Counted from the first letter of the stretch, positions 36,470 to 45,362 are shown. The stretch is 64,000 nucleotides of DNA from Eutrophocola sp965661105 (GCA_965661105.1 CBFICR010000010.1:5302-69301), one strand, 5' to 3'. Notes: generated by a model not told the origin, from the sequence alone. Translations and numbers: made by a program.

Positions 36470-36585
36470 ATGTCCGGGAAAACCGAAATGGCTTCGCGTC
36501 CATGAAGCTTTATAAGAATAAAATTAATAATGTGGTCATAGTGTGTCAAGCAAGAGTGTCACTCCACTTCAAAATTATTCAGGGC

Positions 36586-36615
36586 AAAAAAAAGCCCGGT
36601 CGATTAGACCGGGCT
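36586..36615 (-). terminator. intrinsic terminator of the SulP gene
   Basis: A perfect 9-bp stem AGCCCGGTC (36593-36601) and GACCGGGCT (36607-36615) with a 5-nt loop. On the minus strand it is followed by eight T residues. It lies just downstream of the sulP stop. The short open frame that crosses this region on the plus strand is not credible. Confidence 0.92.
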
Positions 36616-36633
36616 GATAAGGGAACAGTTTTA

Positions 36634-38298
36634 TCAGGTAGTCGCCAGAGTATCAAAACCCGTATTGCCCGGGTTTCCCAAGTCAGCTAGTGCCGCTTCC
36701 AGCGCTTCTTCCCGGGTTTTATAGTGATTGCTTGGATCGATATGCTTGTCGGCTTCAAGTGAGCTCAGGGTATCTTCTACTTCTTTGCTCATGCCACAAG
36801 GATAAACCTTGCGTTTGCTTTGAGCGGCGTCTCTGGCCACAGTTTCAATAGCCAGTGCCGCCGACACATCAAGGAAGGGGACACGGGAGAAATCAAGAAT
36901 CAGGGCAAGTGCTCCACCCTCGAGCTGGGAGCGGGCATGGTGACCCAGGTCAGCAGCAGCGCCAAAGCTCATGGGGCCTGCAAAGTCAAAAATATTGACC
37001 TTGTCGCCAAGAATATCAAGTATTTCGATCTCACGATCTGAAGCGTTGTGACGAATCAGATGGGTCTGGTGCAGGCGTTCCATCTGATCCTTTGCAACCT
37101 GTTTCACGAAAGCAATGGAGGCCAGAATGACTCCTGCAGCTACCGCAGTAATAAGATCAACAAAAATAGTCAGTCCGACTACAATCAGCATCAATACCAG
37201 ATCCCAGCGTGGACCACGGTGAGCATTTTTGATGTAGTTCCAGTCAATGATATCCAGCCCTACCTTGATCAGGATGCCGGCCAGTACGGCGTTCGGAATA
37301 TAACTTGCGTAGGCACCCAGACCCAACACAACGCCAAGCAGAACCAGCGCATGAATCATGCCTGAAATTCGGGTACGCCCGCCGGTACGGATATTGACGA
37401 CAGTCCGCATCGTTGCCCCGGCACCAGGTGCTCCACCAAATAATCCGGCAAACGCATTACCAATGCCCTGACCAATGAGTTCCTTGTTGGAGTCATGTCG
37501 GGTACGGGTCATGTTATCTGAAACCAGTGAGGTCAACAGGCTGTCAATAGAGCCGAGTAAAGCCAGAACAAAAGCGGCTTCGGCAACCATGAAGAATGAA
37601 ATGGCAGAAAACTCCGGCAGGTGGATTTGCGGCAGGCCTGAAGGAATGCTGCCCAATATCGGTGCGCCACCGATGACAAGGCTCACTACTGTGCCGATAA
37701 TCAGTGCTGCCAGCGCACCGGGAACAAATTTGCCCAGTTTGGGTGGCCATTTATAAGCTATCACCAAGGTCAGAGCGCCGATAATCAAGGCGACAAAATT
37801 AATATCAAGCAAGGCCGTCGGAGTATAAAACAGGGCATCCACCGTGCCTGCAGGAGCACTATGTCCCAGCATAGGGCTGATTTGCAGGATGATAATAATG
37901 CCGCCAATTCCGCTCATGAATCCACTGATTACAGGATAGGGCACAAGTCGAATATATTCACCGAGCTTAAACAGCCCCAGGGCAACCTGAAACAGGCCTG
38001 CCATCATTATGGCGGTGAAAATCAGGCTGGTGTTACCCATAAGGTCAGGGTGTGACGAAATGCTGGCCGCCAGGCCGGCGACGACTACTGTCATAGGGCC
38101 GGTGGGGCCGGATATCTGCGGTTCTGTACCACCAAACAGGGCGGCAAAAAAGCCGACAAAGATAGCGCCGTAGAGACCAGCAATAGGCCCCAGTCCGGAA
38201 GCGACACCCATTGCCAGAGCAAGAGGCAGGGCAACGACACCTGCAGTTAATCCGCCATAGATATCGCCGCGAAGATGGCTTGTGTCCAGCTTGATCAT
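36634..38298 (-). CDS. SulP family anion (probably bicarbonate) transporter
   Basis: A 554-residue SulP/SLC26 secondary anion transporter. Membrane helices begin at about residue 12 with DIYGGLTAGVVALPLALAMGVASGLGPIAGLYGAI and FGGTEPQISGPTGPMTVV, the SulP signature. A C-terminal STAS domain (about 430-530) contains ALILDFSRVPFLDVSAALAIE. SulP members carry sulfate or bicarbonate. The neighbouring carbonic anhydrase on the same strand makes bicarbonate the more likely substrate here. Confidence 0.88.
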   Translation of the reverse strand: MIKLDTSHLRGDIYGGLTAGVVALPLALAMGVASGLGPIAGLYGAIFVGFFAALFGGTEPQISGPTGPMTVVVAGLAASISSHPDLMGNTSLIFTAIMMAGLFQVALGLFKLGEYIRLVPYPVISGFMSGIGGIIIILQISPMLGHSAPAGTVDALFYTPTALLDINFVALIIGALTLVIAYKWPPKLGKFVPGALAALIIGTVVSLVIGGAPILGSIPSGLPQIHLPEFSAISFFMVAEAAFVLALLGSIDSLLTSLVSDNMTRTRHDSNKELIGQGIGNAFAGLFGGAPGAGATMRTVVNIRTGGRTRISGMIHALVLLGVVLGLGAYASYIPNAVLAGILIKVGLDIIDWNYIKNAHRGPRWDLVLMLIVVGLTIFVDLITAVAAGVILASIAFVKQVAKDQMERLHQTHLIRHNASDREIEILDILGDKVNIFDFAGPMSFGAAADLGHHARSQLEGGALALILDFSRVPFLDVSAALAIETVARDAAQSKRKVYPCGMSKEVEDTLSSLEADKHIDPSNHYKTREEALEAALADLGNPGNTGFDTLATT

Positions 38299-38352
38299 TT
38301 AACACTTACTCCTTTCATCCAGCCCCTGCAGAGGATGGATAAGATTACTTGA

Positions 38353-39006
38353 TTACGCAGTTTTACTTTGATTTTGCTGATGAGAATAATACCAGTCTTC
38401 CACTGGTATAAACGCATTTTTGCCTGCATCAAAACAGGTAACTATTCCTTTGGCGATATCGTACACCCAGGCATGCAATGCGACTTCACCGGTGGCCAGT
38501 TTTGCGGCAACACTTGGATGAGTTTCCAGATGTTTTACCTGTAACATGGCATTTTCCTGGATCATTTCCAGCGCATGGTCGTCACAGAGGTCCCCGTGAC
38601 GGGCTTTTACGCGCGCAAGTGCCGCACCGCTGTGGGAAAGCCAGTTAGAAACGTGTGGCAGTGATTTGACTGACTCCGGGTACATGGCCCCTTTCATGGC
38701 GCCGCAATCGCTGTGACCACAGATGATGATGTCCTTGACGCCCAGCACAGCGACCGCATACTCGATAGACGCTGTTATGCCGCCTGTATTCATGGAATGC
38801 GGAGGCACAATATTACCGGCGTTTCGGCAAATAAACAGATCCCCGGGCTCTGTCTGAGTGATCAGGCAGGGGTCTACCCTGGAGTCTGAACAGGTGATAA
38901 AAAGAACTTCCGGTGACTGCCCGCTAGCCAGCATTTTGAATAATTTCTCACGTTCCTTGAAATCCTTTTTCTGGAATTCAGCGATACCTTTAATAATCTT
39001 TTCCAT
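38353..39006 (-). CDS. beta-class carbonic anhydrase
   Basis: A zinc enzyme that interconverts CO2 and bicarbonate. With ATG 39006 as start (217 aa) the zinc ligands are Cys39, Asp41 (CSDSRVDP), His98 and Cys101 (HSDCGAMKGA). The open frame runs 8 codons further upstream, but GAGG sits at an acceptable distance before ATG 39006 and MEKIIKGIAEFQKKDF is a typical beta-CA start. It is upstream of and probably co-transcribed with the SulP gene, forming a carbon-supply unit, and divergent from a LysR gene. Confidence 0.93.
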   Translation of the reverse strand: MEKIIKGIAEFQKKDFKEREKLFKMLASGQSPEVLFITCSDSRVDPCLITQTEPGDLFICRNAGNIVPPHSMNTGGITASIEYAVAVLGVKDIIICGHSDCGAMKGAMYPESVKSLPHVSNWLSHSGAALARVKARHGDLCDDHALEMIQENAMLQVKHLETHPSVAAKLATGEVALHAWVYDIAKGIVTCFDAGKNAFIPVEDWYYSHQQNQSKTA

Positions 39007-39217
39007 AGTCAATACCTCAATCTGTATCAAGGCTTTCGCCTTTGTTTAACTGGTTTATTCAAGTGTGTGGTTTGATAATCCTGCTAGTTAATAACAGGGA
39101 TATTATTATTTTTCTTTTTTATGTGCTGACAATATAGTGAAACCTATTCAATAAAAATATAGTATTAGTGATAGGAAAACCCTTTCAGCTAGCAAAGTCG
39201 TGTGTCTGGTAATCCCT

Positions 39218-40159
39218 ATGAATGATCTGAATATTTCACTTAAGCAGCTGCGCTATTATCTTGTGGCCGCCAAACATAACAGTCTTAGAAAAGCCGCGCG
39301 TGAGCTGATGATAAGTCAGCCCTCCCTGAGTGCCCAATTATTCAAGCTCGAGGAATCTCTGGATGTTGACTTGTTTGAACGCAGCCGTGGAGGGGTCAAT
39401 CTGACGCCTCTGGGCAGAGACCTGCTAAAGCATGCGCAGCAGGCCGTCAACGCGGCTGAAACCTTTATTGATGCCGCGAATTTTGTCACCAAAGGGCCTA
39501 ATGGCACCTTTCGACTTGGTGCCAGCACAACACTTGGCCCCTATGCCTTGCCATGGATTTTGCCCCAGGTGCACAAAAAATATGGTGGAGTGAAGTTTTT
39601 CGTTCGCGAAGAAGTGCCCGATGCCCTTGCTCACGGACTCTATGGTGGCCGTTATGACCTGATTCTGACAACCCTGCCTTTGAAAGAAGACGGGATCACT
39701 GTGATGCCATTATTCCAGGAGCCGCTCTATCTTGTTATGAACAAGGGGCATCCGTTGGCAAAAAATAAAATCATTAAAGGCGATCAGCTGTCCGGTCTGG
39801 AAGTACTGACGCTGGAAGAGCATCATCTGTTATTTCGTCAGGTGGAAGATCTTTGCAAACAATTCAATGCCGAGATTCTGCGCGATTATGAAGGCACCAG
39901 CCTGGATTCGATACGCCAGATGGTTTACATGGAAATGGGGGTCGCTTTTCTGCCGGCACTATATATACGTTCGGAAATAATGGACCGGGATGAATTAAGT
40001 GTCGTCAGCATTGCCGGTGAGCCTATTAATCGCGTGCATGCTCTGGCCTGGCGTGATACCTCGCCACTGCGCAGCTTTTATCGGGAGCTGGGCCAGTTCT
40101 TCAAGGAAGAGTTTGAAAACCAGTTTGGAGAAGATGTGGCGATGTTGAAAGAGATGTAG
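39218..40159 (+). CDS. LysR-family transcriptional regulator (carbonic anhydrase/SulP neighbour)
   Basis: A LysR regulator of about 313 residues. The N-terminal winged helix is ISLKQLRYYLVAAKHNSLRKAARELMISQPSLSAQLFKLEESLDVDLFERSRGGVNLTPLG and a LysR effector-binding domain follows. I prefer ATG 39218 to the in-frame GTG at 39200. It diverges from the carbonic anhydrase/SulP pair, and LysR proteins generally regulate the divergent neighbour, so it is the likely regulator of CO2/bicarbonate supply. No sharp T-N11-A site stood out in the 211-bp gap. Confidence 0.88.
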   Translation: MNDLNISLKQLRYYLVAAKHNSLRKAARELMISQPSLSAQLFKLEESLDVDLFERSRGGVNLTPLGRDLLKHAQQAVNAAETFIDAANFVTKGPNGTFRLGASTTLGPYALPWILPQVHKKYGGVKFFVREEVPDALAHGLYGGRYDLILTTLPLKEDGITVMPLFQEPLYLVMNKGHPLAKNKIIKGDQLSGLEVLTLEEHHLLFRQVEDLCKQFNAEILRDYEGTSLDSIRQMVYMEMGVAFLPALYIRSEIMDRDELSVVSIAGEPINRVHALAWRDTSPLRSFYRELGQFFKEEFENQFGEDVAMLKEM

Positions 40160-40253
40160 GGAAAACAAGAGGCAAGAGACAAGATAAAGGATAAAGGATA
40201 AAGGTGGGCGGTGAAGGGAAGGCGTCATGGTGTGGAGCCTGTTTGGGTTGAGA

Positions 40254-40270
40254 GCGCAGCGCCATCCGAC
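40254..40270. repeat. REP-like core, half copy
   Basis: GCGCAGCGCCATCCGAC is identical to the right part of the palindromic element at 40369-40394 but lacks its left GTCGGAT arm, so it cannot form the outer stem. It is probably a decayed copy of the same repetitive element. Confidence 0.6.
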
Positions 40271-40368
40271 ATCAAGTGTCACCATGAGTAGTTCCGTAAA
40301 AACCTTCAGGTCAAAACCCCGTAATATTGAGAGAGTTGTACCAACATTATGTTTTAGAGGGTAAACAG

Positions 40369-40394
40369 GTCGGATAAGCGCAGCGCCATCCGAC
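40369..40394. repeat. REP-like palindromic element
   Basis: Arms GTCGGAT and ATCCGAC flank a 12-nt centre AAGCGCAGCGCC, which itself can pair. Elements of this sequence type (GTCGGAT/GCGC/ATCCGAC) are abundant extragenic palindromes in many gammaproteobacteria. It lies between the LysR stop and the RNA gene candidate. Confidence 0.75.
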
Positions 40395-40430
40395 GAATTA
40401 CTGGAAATCCAGTCGTGTAAAGTTGGCTGT

Positions 40431-40460
40431 AAAAAAAAAGGCCCCTGGGGGCAGGGGCCT
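40431..40460 (-). terminator. intrinsic terminator of the minus-strand RNA candidate
   Basis: A perfect 8-bp stem AGGCCCCT / AGGGGCCT with loop GCCCCC (minus strand) is followed directly by at least eight T. No protein gene on the minus strand lies upstream of it, which argues for a non-coding transcript. Confidence 0.88.
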
Positions 40461-40544
40461 AAAAAATAAGAGACTTAGGGGGGTCTCATTAAGGGAAATA
40501 AAGATGTCACTATCATTAAAGGGGGGAAATGATATTTACCATCA
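40432..40544 (-). ncRNA. candidate sigma-54/NtrC-controlled small RNA with three C-loop hairpins
   Basis: A predicted transcript of about 113 nt. Hairpin 1 has 7-bp arms TATCATT/AATGATA (40528-40534 and 40511-40517) and loop UCCCCCCUUU. Hairpin 2 has arms GAGAC/GUCUC (40483-40487 and 40470-40474) and loop CCCCCUAA. Hairpin 3 is the terminator, with loop GCCCCC. The linkers are A/U-rich, with another UUUCCCUU. Five to six unpaired C in every loop suggests pairing with purine-rich ribosome-binding sites, as in C-rich-loop riboregulators of other bacteria. The promoter is of the sigma-54 type with NtrC-like sites. I know of no named family with this layout; it shares control logic, not sequence, with Pseudomonas NrsZ. 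Confidence 0.62.
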
Positions 40545-40553
40545 CAATAGGTA

Positions 40554-40571
40554 ATGCAGTTAGCGTGCCAA
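40554..40571 (-). promoter_or_regulatory. sigma-54 promoter of the RNA candidate
   Basis: On the minus strand TTGGCACGCTAACTGCAT carries GG (40569-40568) and GC (40557-40556) exactly 10 nt apart. The -24 part TGGCACG is the perfect consensus; the -12 part is CTGCA instead of TTGCA. Transcription should start near 40544 and run away from purL toward the terminator at 40431-40460. Confidence 0.72.
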
Positions 40572-40654
40572 CTTTTCAAAAATCCCTGAAGCCCAGTAAA
40601 TATGGGACTTTTTAATATTCACCAGGATGATGGGGAGTGAATGAGCCATGGATT

Positions 40655-40712
40655 CGCACCAATTTGAAGCAGTAAATGGTGCGCCGCACAACAGGCGCAC
40701 CAGATTGGCGAG
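40655..40712 (-). promoter_or_regulatory. two NtrC-like enhancer sites and an inverted repeat
   Basis: Read on the plus strand, CGCACCAATTTGAAGCA (40655-40671) and CGCACCAGATTGGCGAG (40696-40712) each keep the GCACCA half of the NtrC site and part of the other half. They are 41 bp apart (four helical turns), with centres at about -119 and -160 from the predicted RNA start. Between them is a perfect inverted repeat GGTGCGCC (40678-40685) / GGCGCACC (40694-40701), which adds further TGGTGCG half-sites. Confidence 0.55.
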
Positions 40713-40868
40713 AGAGGCTTTTGTAAAAATTATTTTTCCTGGTGCTTTATCGTCACTTATCTATTCCAGAAGTATTTTTGTCATCGGATTGTTATATAAA
40801 TGAAGTTTCATCTTTAGTAATATGTCGGCTTCGTTTTTTATCCATTCGTCAGGGAATTTCAGTAAGCA

Positions 40869-43800
40869 ATGCTAACCTTGCGTGGCGCACCAGCCCTTTC
40901 TGCATTTTCCAGACAGAAGTTGCTCCAGACCATCCAGTCATCCCTTCCTGCGGTAAAGGCAATTCATTCCTGCTACTACCATTTTGTGGATCTTGATGCG
41001 GATCTTGACCCTGCAGAACAAAGTTTACTTGATCGGCTGCTGACTTATGGGCCGCGCCTGGAACAGGAGGCAGTCCCGCCGGCAAGTCCAAACCTGTTAT
41101 TTTTTCTGGTGACACCCAGACCGGGAACAATCTCACCCTGGTCAAGTAAAGCCACCGATATTGCACTCAACTGCGGCCTGACAAAACTCAGGCGGATTGA
41201 GCGTGGCATTGCCTTTTATATTGAGACTGATGGTGAAGTCGACACCGGGTTATTACAGTCCTGCCTGTATGACAGAATGACACAGGCAATACTGGGCTCA
41301 GTGGAAGAAGCTTCTTCATTGTTCGATCATTCCACCCCAAAGCCGTTGGCCGAAGTGGATGTCCTTGGTGGCGGCAAGCAAGCGCTGGCAGGAGCCAACA
41401 GCGATATGGGGCTGGCACTGGCTGATGATGAAATAGACTACCTGGTTGAAAGTTTCACAGAGCTGGGCAGAAATCCCAATGACATCGAACTGATGATGTT
41501 TGCCCAGGCCAATTCCGAACACTGTCGCCACAAGATTTTTAATGCTTCCTGGACCCTGGATGGCAAAGAGCAGGAGCATTCCCTGTTCGCCATGATCAGA
41601 AATACCCATGAAAATAATTCCAGGGGTATTCTTTCGGCCTATAAGGATAATGCTGCGGTATTTGAAGGCTTTGCCGCTGGCAGGTTTTTTCCCGATCCTC
41701 TAGACAGACAATTTAGTTTTCATGAAGAAGATATTCATGTCCTGATTAAAGTGGAAACCCATAATCATCCCACCGCCATTGCTCCCTACCCCGGGGCATC
41801 CACCGGATCCGGTGGTGAAATCCGGGATGAAGGGGCAACCGGAATTGGCGGCAAACCGAAGGCAGGTCTGAGCGGTTTTTCAGTGTCCAATTTAAAAATT
41901 CCGGGTTTTGTACAGCCCTGGGAAACGGATTATGGCAAACCTGGCCACATTGTTTCAGCGCTGGATATCATGCTGGAGGGTCCTATTGGCGGGGCTGCTT
42001 TTAATAATGAATTTGGCCGGCCAAACCTTTGCGGTTATTTCCGCACCTATGAAGAAAAGGCACCCGATGGCGTGCGCGGCTACCATAAGCCCATCATGAT
42101 TGCCGGTGGTCTGGGTAATATTCGTGGTAGCCATGTGCAGAAAAAAGAAATTCCGGTCGGTGCGAGACTTATAGTATTGGGTGGTCCTGCCATGTTGATT
42201 GGCCTGGGTGGTGGTGCGGCGTCTTCCATGGCCTCGGGAGCAAGTAGCGAGCACCTTGATTTTGCTTCAGTGCAGCGCGACAACGCGGAAATGGAAAGGC
42301 GTTGTCAGGAAGTCATTGATCGCTGCTGGGCGATGGGCGATGAAAACCCTATCAGCTTCATTCATGACGTGGGTGCGGGTGGTTTATCAAATGCCTTGCC
42401 TGAACTGGTCAAGGATGGTGACCGTGGAGGCAAATTCCGCCTCAGGGATATTCCCAATGCAGAACCCGGACTGTCGCCTCTTGAGATATGGTGTAACGAA
42501 GCACAGGAACGTTATGTGCTGGCAGTAGCGCCAGACAAAATGGCCTTGTTTGAATCCTTTTGTACTCGGGAACGCTGTCCTTTTGCTGTCGTTGGTGAAG
42601 CCACCCAGGCGCATCACCTGACCCTTGAGGACTCCCATTTCAACAACAAGCCCATTGATTTACCGATGTCAGTGCTGTTTGGTAAACCACCAAGAATGCA
42701 TCGGGATGTGATTAGCATCAAACCGGCACATGCCGCTTTTGAACTAAGCTCGATAGACATTAATGAAGCCGCTGAACGTATTCTTCAATTACCGGCAGTC
42801 GCCAGCAAGAGCTTCCTGATCACTATCGGAGACCGTTGTATTACCGGGATGGTGGCAAGGGAACAAATGGTAGGGCCGTGGCAAGTCCCGGTTGCCGATG
42901 CCGCGGTAACCACGATGTCCTATGACAGTCACTTCGGTGAAGCCATGGCCATGGGGGAGAGAACACCACTGGCTCTTATTGATGCACCAGCCTCGGGCAG
43001 AATGGCTGTGGCAGAAGCTATTACCAATATTGCCTGTGCAAGAATCAGGCGGATCAGTGATATTCGCCTGTCTGCAAACTGGATGGCGCCTGCAGGTTAT
43101 CCGGGCGAAGATGCCAATCTTTATGAAACGGTTAAAGCCGTCGGCATGGAATTGTGTCCGGAATTGGGGATTACCATTCCGGTAGGCAAGGACTCCATGT
43201 CCATGCGCACAGTCTGGCAACAACAAGGCGCTAACGGGATCGAGGAGAAAAGTGTCACTGCGCCTTTATCCCTGATTATTTCAGCGTTCGCACCGGTACT
43301 GGATGTTCGCAAGACTCTCACACCGCAATTGCGACTGGATAAGGGCGATTCGCGGCTTTTCCTGCTGGATCTCGGTCTTGGAACCAACCGGATGGGCGCT
43401 TCGGCACTGGCCCAGGTATACAAACATATTGGTACTGAGGCTCCTGATGTCCACAGTGCCAGCGATCTGAAAGCATTCTTTGCCCTGATTCAGGATTGTC
43501 TGCAGGAAGATTTATTACTGGCCTATCATGACCGCTCTGACGGTGGTCTTTTTGTCACTCTGCTGGAAATGGCTTTTGCCGGGCATTGTGGCCTCGACAT
43601 AAGCCTTGATGATGCTGGCAGTCAGGGACATGCGATGGATACCCTGTTTAACGAGGAACTGGGTGCTGTGGTTCAGGTGAGTGAAGCCAACCTGGCACGT
43701 TTCAGGGAACTGGCAGATGAAGCCGGGTTACTGGATATTCTCTGTGATCTGGGAGCTCCTCATCAGGATGAAACTATCAGGTTTTCACTGGCTGGCAAGA

Positions 43801-44774
43801 CAGTACTTGACAACACGCGCACCCATTTTCAGCGTCTGTGGTCGGAGACCAGTTACCGGCTTCAGTCCATTCGTGATAATTCCGAGTGCGCAGAGGAAGA
43901 ATTTGAAGGCATCCTTGATGTTGATAACCCTGGCCTGCAATCCAAACTGACATTCAATCCTGAAGAAGATGTAAGTCATCCCTATATTGTGCTGGGCGAA
44001 CGTCCACGTATCGCCATTCTGCGTGAGCAGGGAGTTAATTCACAGATGGAAATGGCGGCAGCGTTTAACCGCGCTGGTTTCGACTGTTACGATGTTCACA
44101 TGAGTGACATTATCGGTGGCGACGTCACACTGGATAACTTCAATGCGCTGGTAGCCTGTGGCGGCTTTTCCTATGGTGATGTGCTTGGCGCCGGAGAAGG
44201 CTGGGCAAAATCAATTCTTTTTAACAAAGCGGCGCGCAATCAGTTTGAAAACTTCTTTGCCAGACCATCGACACTTGCTCTTGGTATATGTAATGGCTGT
44301 CAGATGTTGTCCAATCTTCATGAGTTAATACCGGGGTCACACCATTGGCCACGTTTTGTGCGTAACCGGTCTGAGCAGTTTGAGGGTCGAACGGTACTGG
44401 TGAAGGTGGCAAATTCGCCTTCCGCATTTCTCACTGACATGACGGCGTCGGTCTTTCCCATTGCCTGTGCTCATGGTGAGGGACGGGCTGAGTTTGGCTC
44501 TACCGAACAGAAACAAGCAGCCTTGCAGAGCGGCAATATTGCCTTACAGTTTGTCGATAATTATGAAAATGTCACTGCAACCTATCCTGCCAACCCCAAT
44601 GGTTCACCGGAAGGGATTACCGGCATGTGCAATACTGATGGTCGAGTCACCATTATGATGCCGCACCCGGAAAGAATATTCCGTGCTGTCACCAACTCCT
44701 GGCGACCGGACGCATGGGGCGAAGACAGTCCAACCATGAGAATGTTCAGAAATGCCAGGGTCTGGCTGAACTGA
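40869..44774 (+). CDS. purL: phosphoribosylformylglycinamidine synthase
   Basis: The large, single-chain PurL of gammaproteobacteria, which converts FGAR to FGAM with glutamine and ATP in purine synthesis. It is 1301 residues (E. coli 1295). It starts MLTLRGAPALSAF and contains ETHNHPTAIAPYPGASTGSGGEIRDEGATG and the second FGAM domain with GKDSMSM. It ends with a glutamine amidotransferase domain: RIAILREQGVNSQMEMA, ALGICNGCQMLSNL (catalytic Cys) and MMPHPER. It is a single gene with its own leader. Confidence 0.97.
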   Translation: MLTLRGAPALSAFSRQKLLQTIQSSLPAVKAIHSCYYHFVDLDADLDPAEQSLLDRLLTYGPRLEQEAVPPASPNLLFFLVTPRPGTISPWSSKATDIALNCGLTKLRRIERGIAFYIETDGEVDTGLLQSCLYDRMTQAILGSVEEASSLFDHSTPKPLAEVDVLGGGKQALAGANSDMGLALADDEIDYLVESFTELGRNPNDIELMMFAQANSEHCRHKIFNASWTLDGKEQEHSLFAMIRNTHENNSRGILSAYKDNAAVFEGFAAGRFFPDPLDRQFSFHEEDIHVLIKVETHNHPTAIAPYPGASTGSGGEIRDEGATGIGGKPKAGLSGFSVSNLKIPGFVQPWETDYGKPGHIVSALDIMLEGPIGGAAFNNEFGRPNLCGYFRTYEEKAPDGVRGYHKPIMIAGGLGNIRGSHVQKKEIPVGARLIVLGGPAMLIGLGGGAASSMASGASSEHLDFASVQRDNAEMERRCQEVIDRCWAMGDENPISFIHDVGAGGLSNALPELVKDGDRGGKFRLRDIPNAEPGLSPLEIWCNEAQERYVLAVAPDKMALFESFCTRERCPFAVVGEATQAHHLTLEDSHFNNKPIDLPMSVLFGKPPRMHRDVISIKPAHAAFELSSIDINEAAERILQLPAVASKSFLITIGDRCITGMVAREQMVGPWQVPVADAAVTTMSYDSHFGEAMAMGERTPLALIDAPASGRMAVAEAITNIACARIRRISDIRLSANWMAPAGYPGEDANLYETVKAVGMELCPELGITIPVGKDSMSMRTVWQQQGANGIEEKSVTAPLSLIISAFAPVLDVRKTLTPQLRLDKGDSRLFLLDLGLGTNRMGASALAQVYKHIGTEAPDVHSASDLKAFFALIQDCLQEDLLLAYHDRSDGGLFVTLLEMAFAGHCGLDISLDDAGSQGHAMDTLFNEELGAVVQVSEANLARFRELADEAGLLDILCDLGAPHQDETIRFSLAGKTVLDNTRTHFQRLWSETSYRLQSIRDNSECAEEEFEGILDVDNPGLQSKLTFNPEEDVSHPYIVLGERPRIAILREQGVNSQMEMAAAFNRAGFDCYDVHMSDIIGGDVTLDNFNALVACGGFSYGDVLGAGEGWAKSILFNKAARNQFENFFARPSTLALGICNGCQMLSNLHELIPGSHHWPRFVRNRSEQFEGRTVLVKVANSPSAFLTDMTASVFPIACAHGEGRAEFGSTEQKQAALQSGNIALQFVDNYENVTATYPANPNGSPEGITGMCNTDGRVTIMMPHPERIFRAVTNSWRPDAWGEDSPTMRMFRNARVWLN

Positions 44775-44808
44775 GAGTTTTTTTCTTTGTTTTTATTTCG
44801 TCAATCCT

Positions 44809-45324
44809 TTAATGCTTCAAGGATTTCTGGGTTTCAGTAATTTTCTGAATTACATAGGGGTGATATTCAATAGCTTCCTGCAAGCCATTGATAATGTGTT
44901 TGCGAAACCCTTCCTGCATTTCTTTTTTACCCTCAATGCTGTCCGGGGCAAACCAGAGTTGTGTCATCAGATTGACGTAATAGCCAAGGCTCTGCAGGAT
45001 TGAATACTGGTTTTCAATTATATCCGCCAGTTCAAAACCAATGATATCCGGCAGGTCGCCACCGGTGGTTGCAGTTTTCCAGGCGATGGTACTGATGTAA
45101 AAGCTTTTTCCGTAATCGGTTTCTTCATAAGCCGGCTTGGCTTTTTCCAGGGCCAGGAAATTGTCTTCCAGTTCGCCGAAGATATTGTATAGAATTATTT
45201 CTGCGCGTTTTTTCTTGTTACTCAGCTCGCGTCGACTATCGATATAAAGCGCACCCACACCACCAACCACGACACCGATCAGGGTCGCAATCATTTCCGG
45301 CAAGGCCTGGTATAACAAATCCAT
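44809..45324 (-). CDS. small membrane-anchored protein of unknown function
   Basis: A 171-residue protein I do not recognise. It has one N-terminal hydrophobic helix (about 9-28, MIATLIGVVVGGVGALYI), then a basic stop-transfer segment (DSRRELSNKKKRAEI) and a long, mostly helical, charged soluble part that ends Lys/His. The positively charged flank suggests the soluble part is cytoplasmic. It converges with purL and lies 39 bp from the cytochrome gene on the same strand. Confidence 0.6.
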   Translation of the reverse strand: MDLLYQALPEMIATLIGVVVGGVGALYIDSRRELSNKKKRAEIILYNIFGELEDNFLALEKAKPAYEETDYGKSFYISTIAWKTATTGGDLPDIIGFELADIIENQYSILQSLGYYVNLMTQLWFAPDSIEGKKEMQEGFRKHIINGLQEAIEYHPYVIQKITETQKSLKH

Positions 45325-45362
45325 CAGTGTTTTCCTGATTTGGCTTTAACTACAGGGAGGAG

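Larger units (their letters stand above)
40160..40868. other. 709-bp intergenic region: repeats, an RNA gene candidate and control sites
   Basis: No protein gene is credible here. From left to right it holds a triple GATAAAG repeat (40183-40203), two copies of a REP-like core, an intrinsic terminator on the minus strand, two C-loop hairpins, a minus-strand sigma-54 promoter, two NtrC-like sites around an 8-bp inverted repeat, and the undefined purL leader (40713-40868). The separate entries give details. Confidence 0.7.

Noticed and set aside
36502..36690. 62-residue plus-strand open frame between the porin and SulP genes
   Set aside because: It runs across the SulP terminator and into the antisense of sulP, has no ribosome-binding site and a composition unlike a protein.
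40470..40534. Plus-strand reading of the G-rich hairpins as a CsrB/RsmY-like RNA
   Set aside because: The loops would be GGGGG rather than GGA motifs, and neither the terminator T run nor the promoter is on the plus strand.
40742..40996. 84-residue open frame before and inside purL
   Set aside because: It overlaps purL in another frame; purL is certain and the upstream part is leader sequence.
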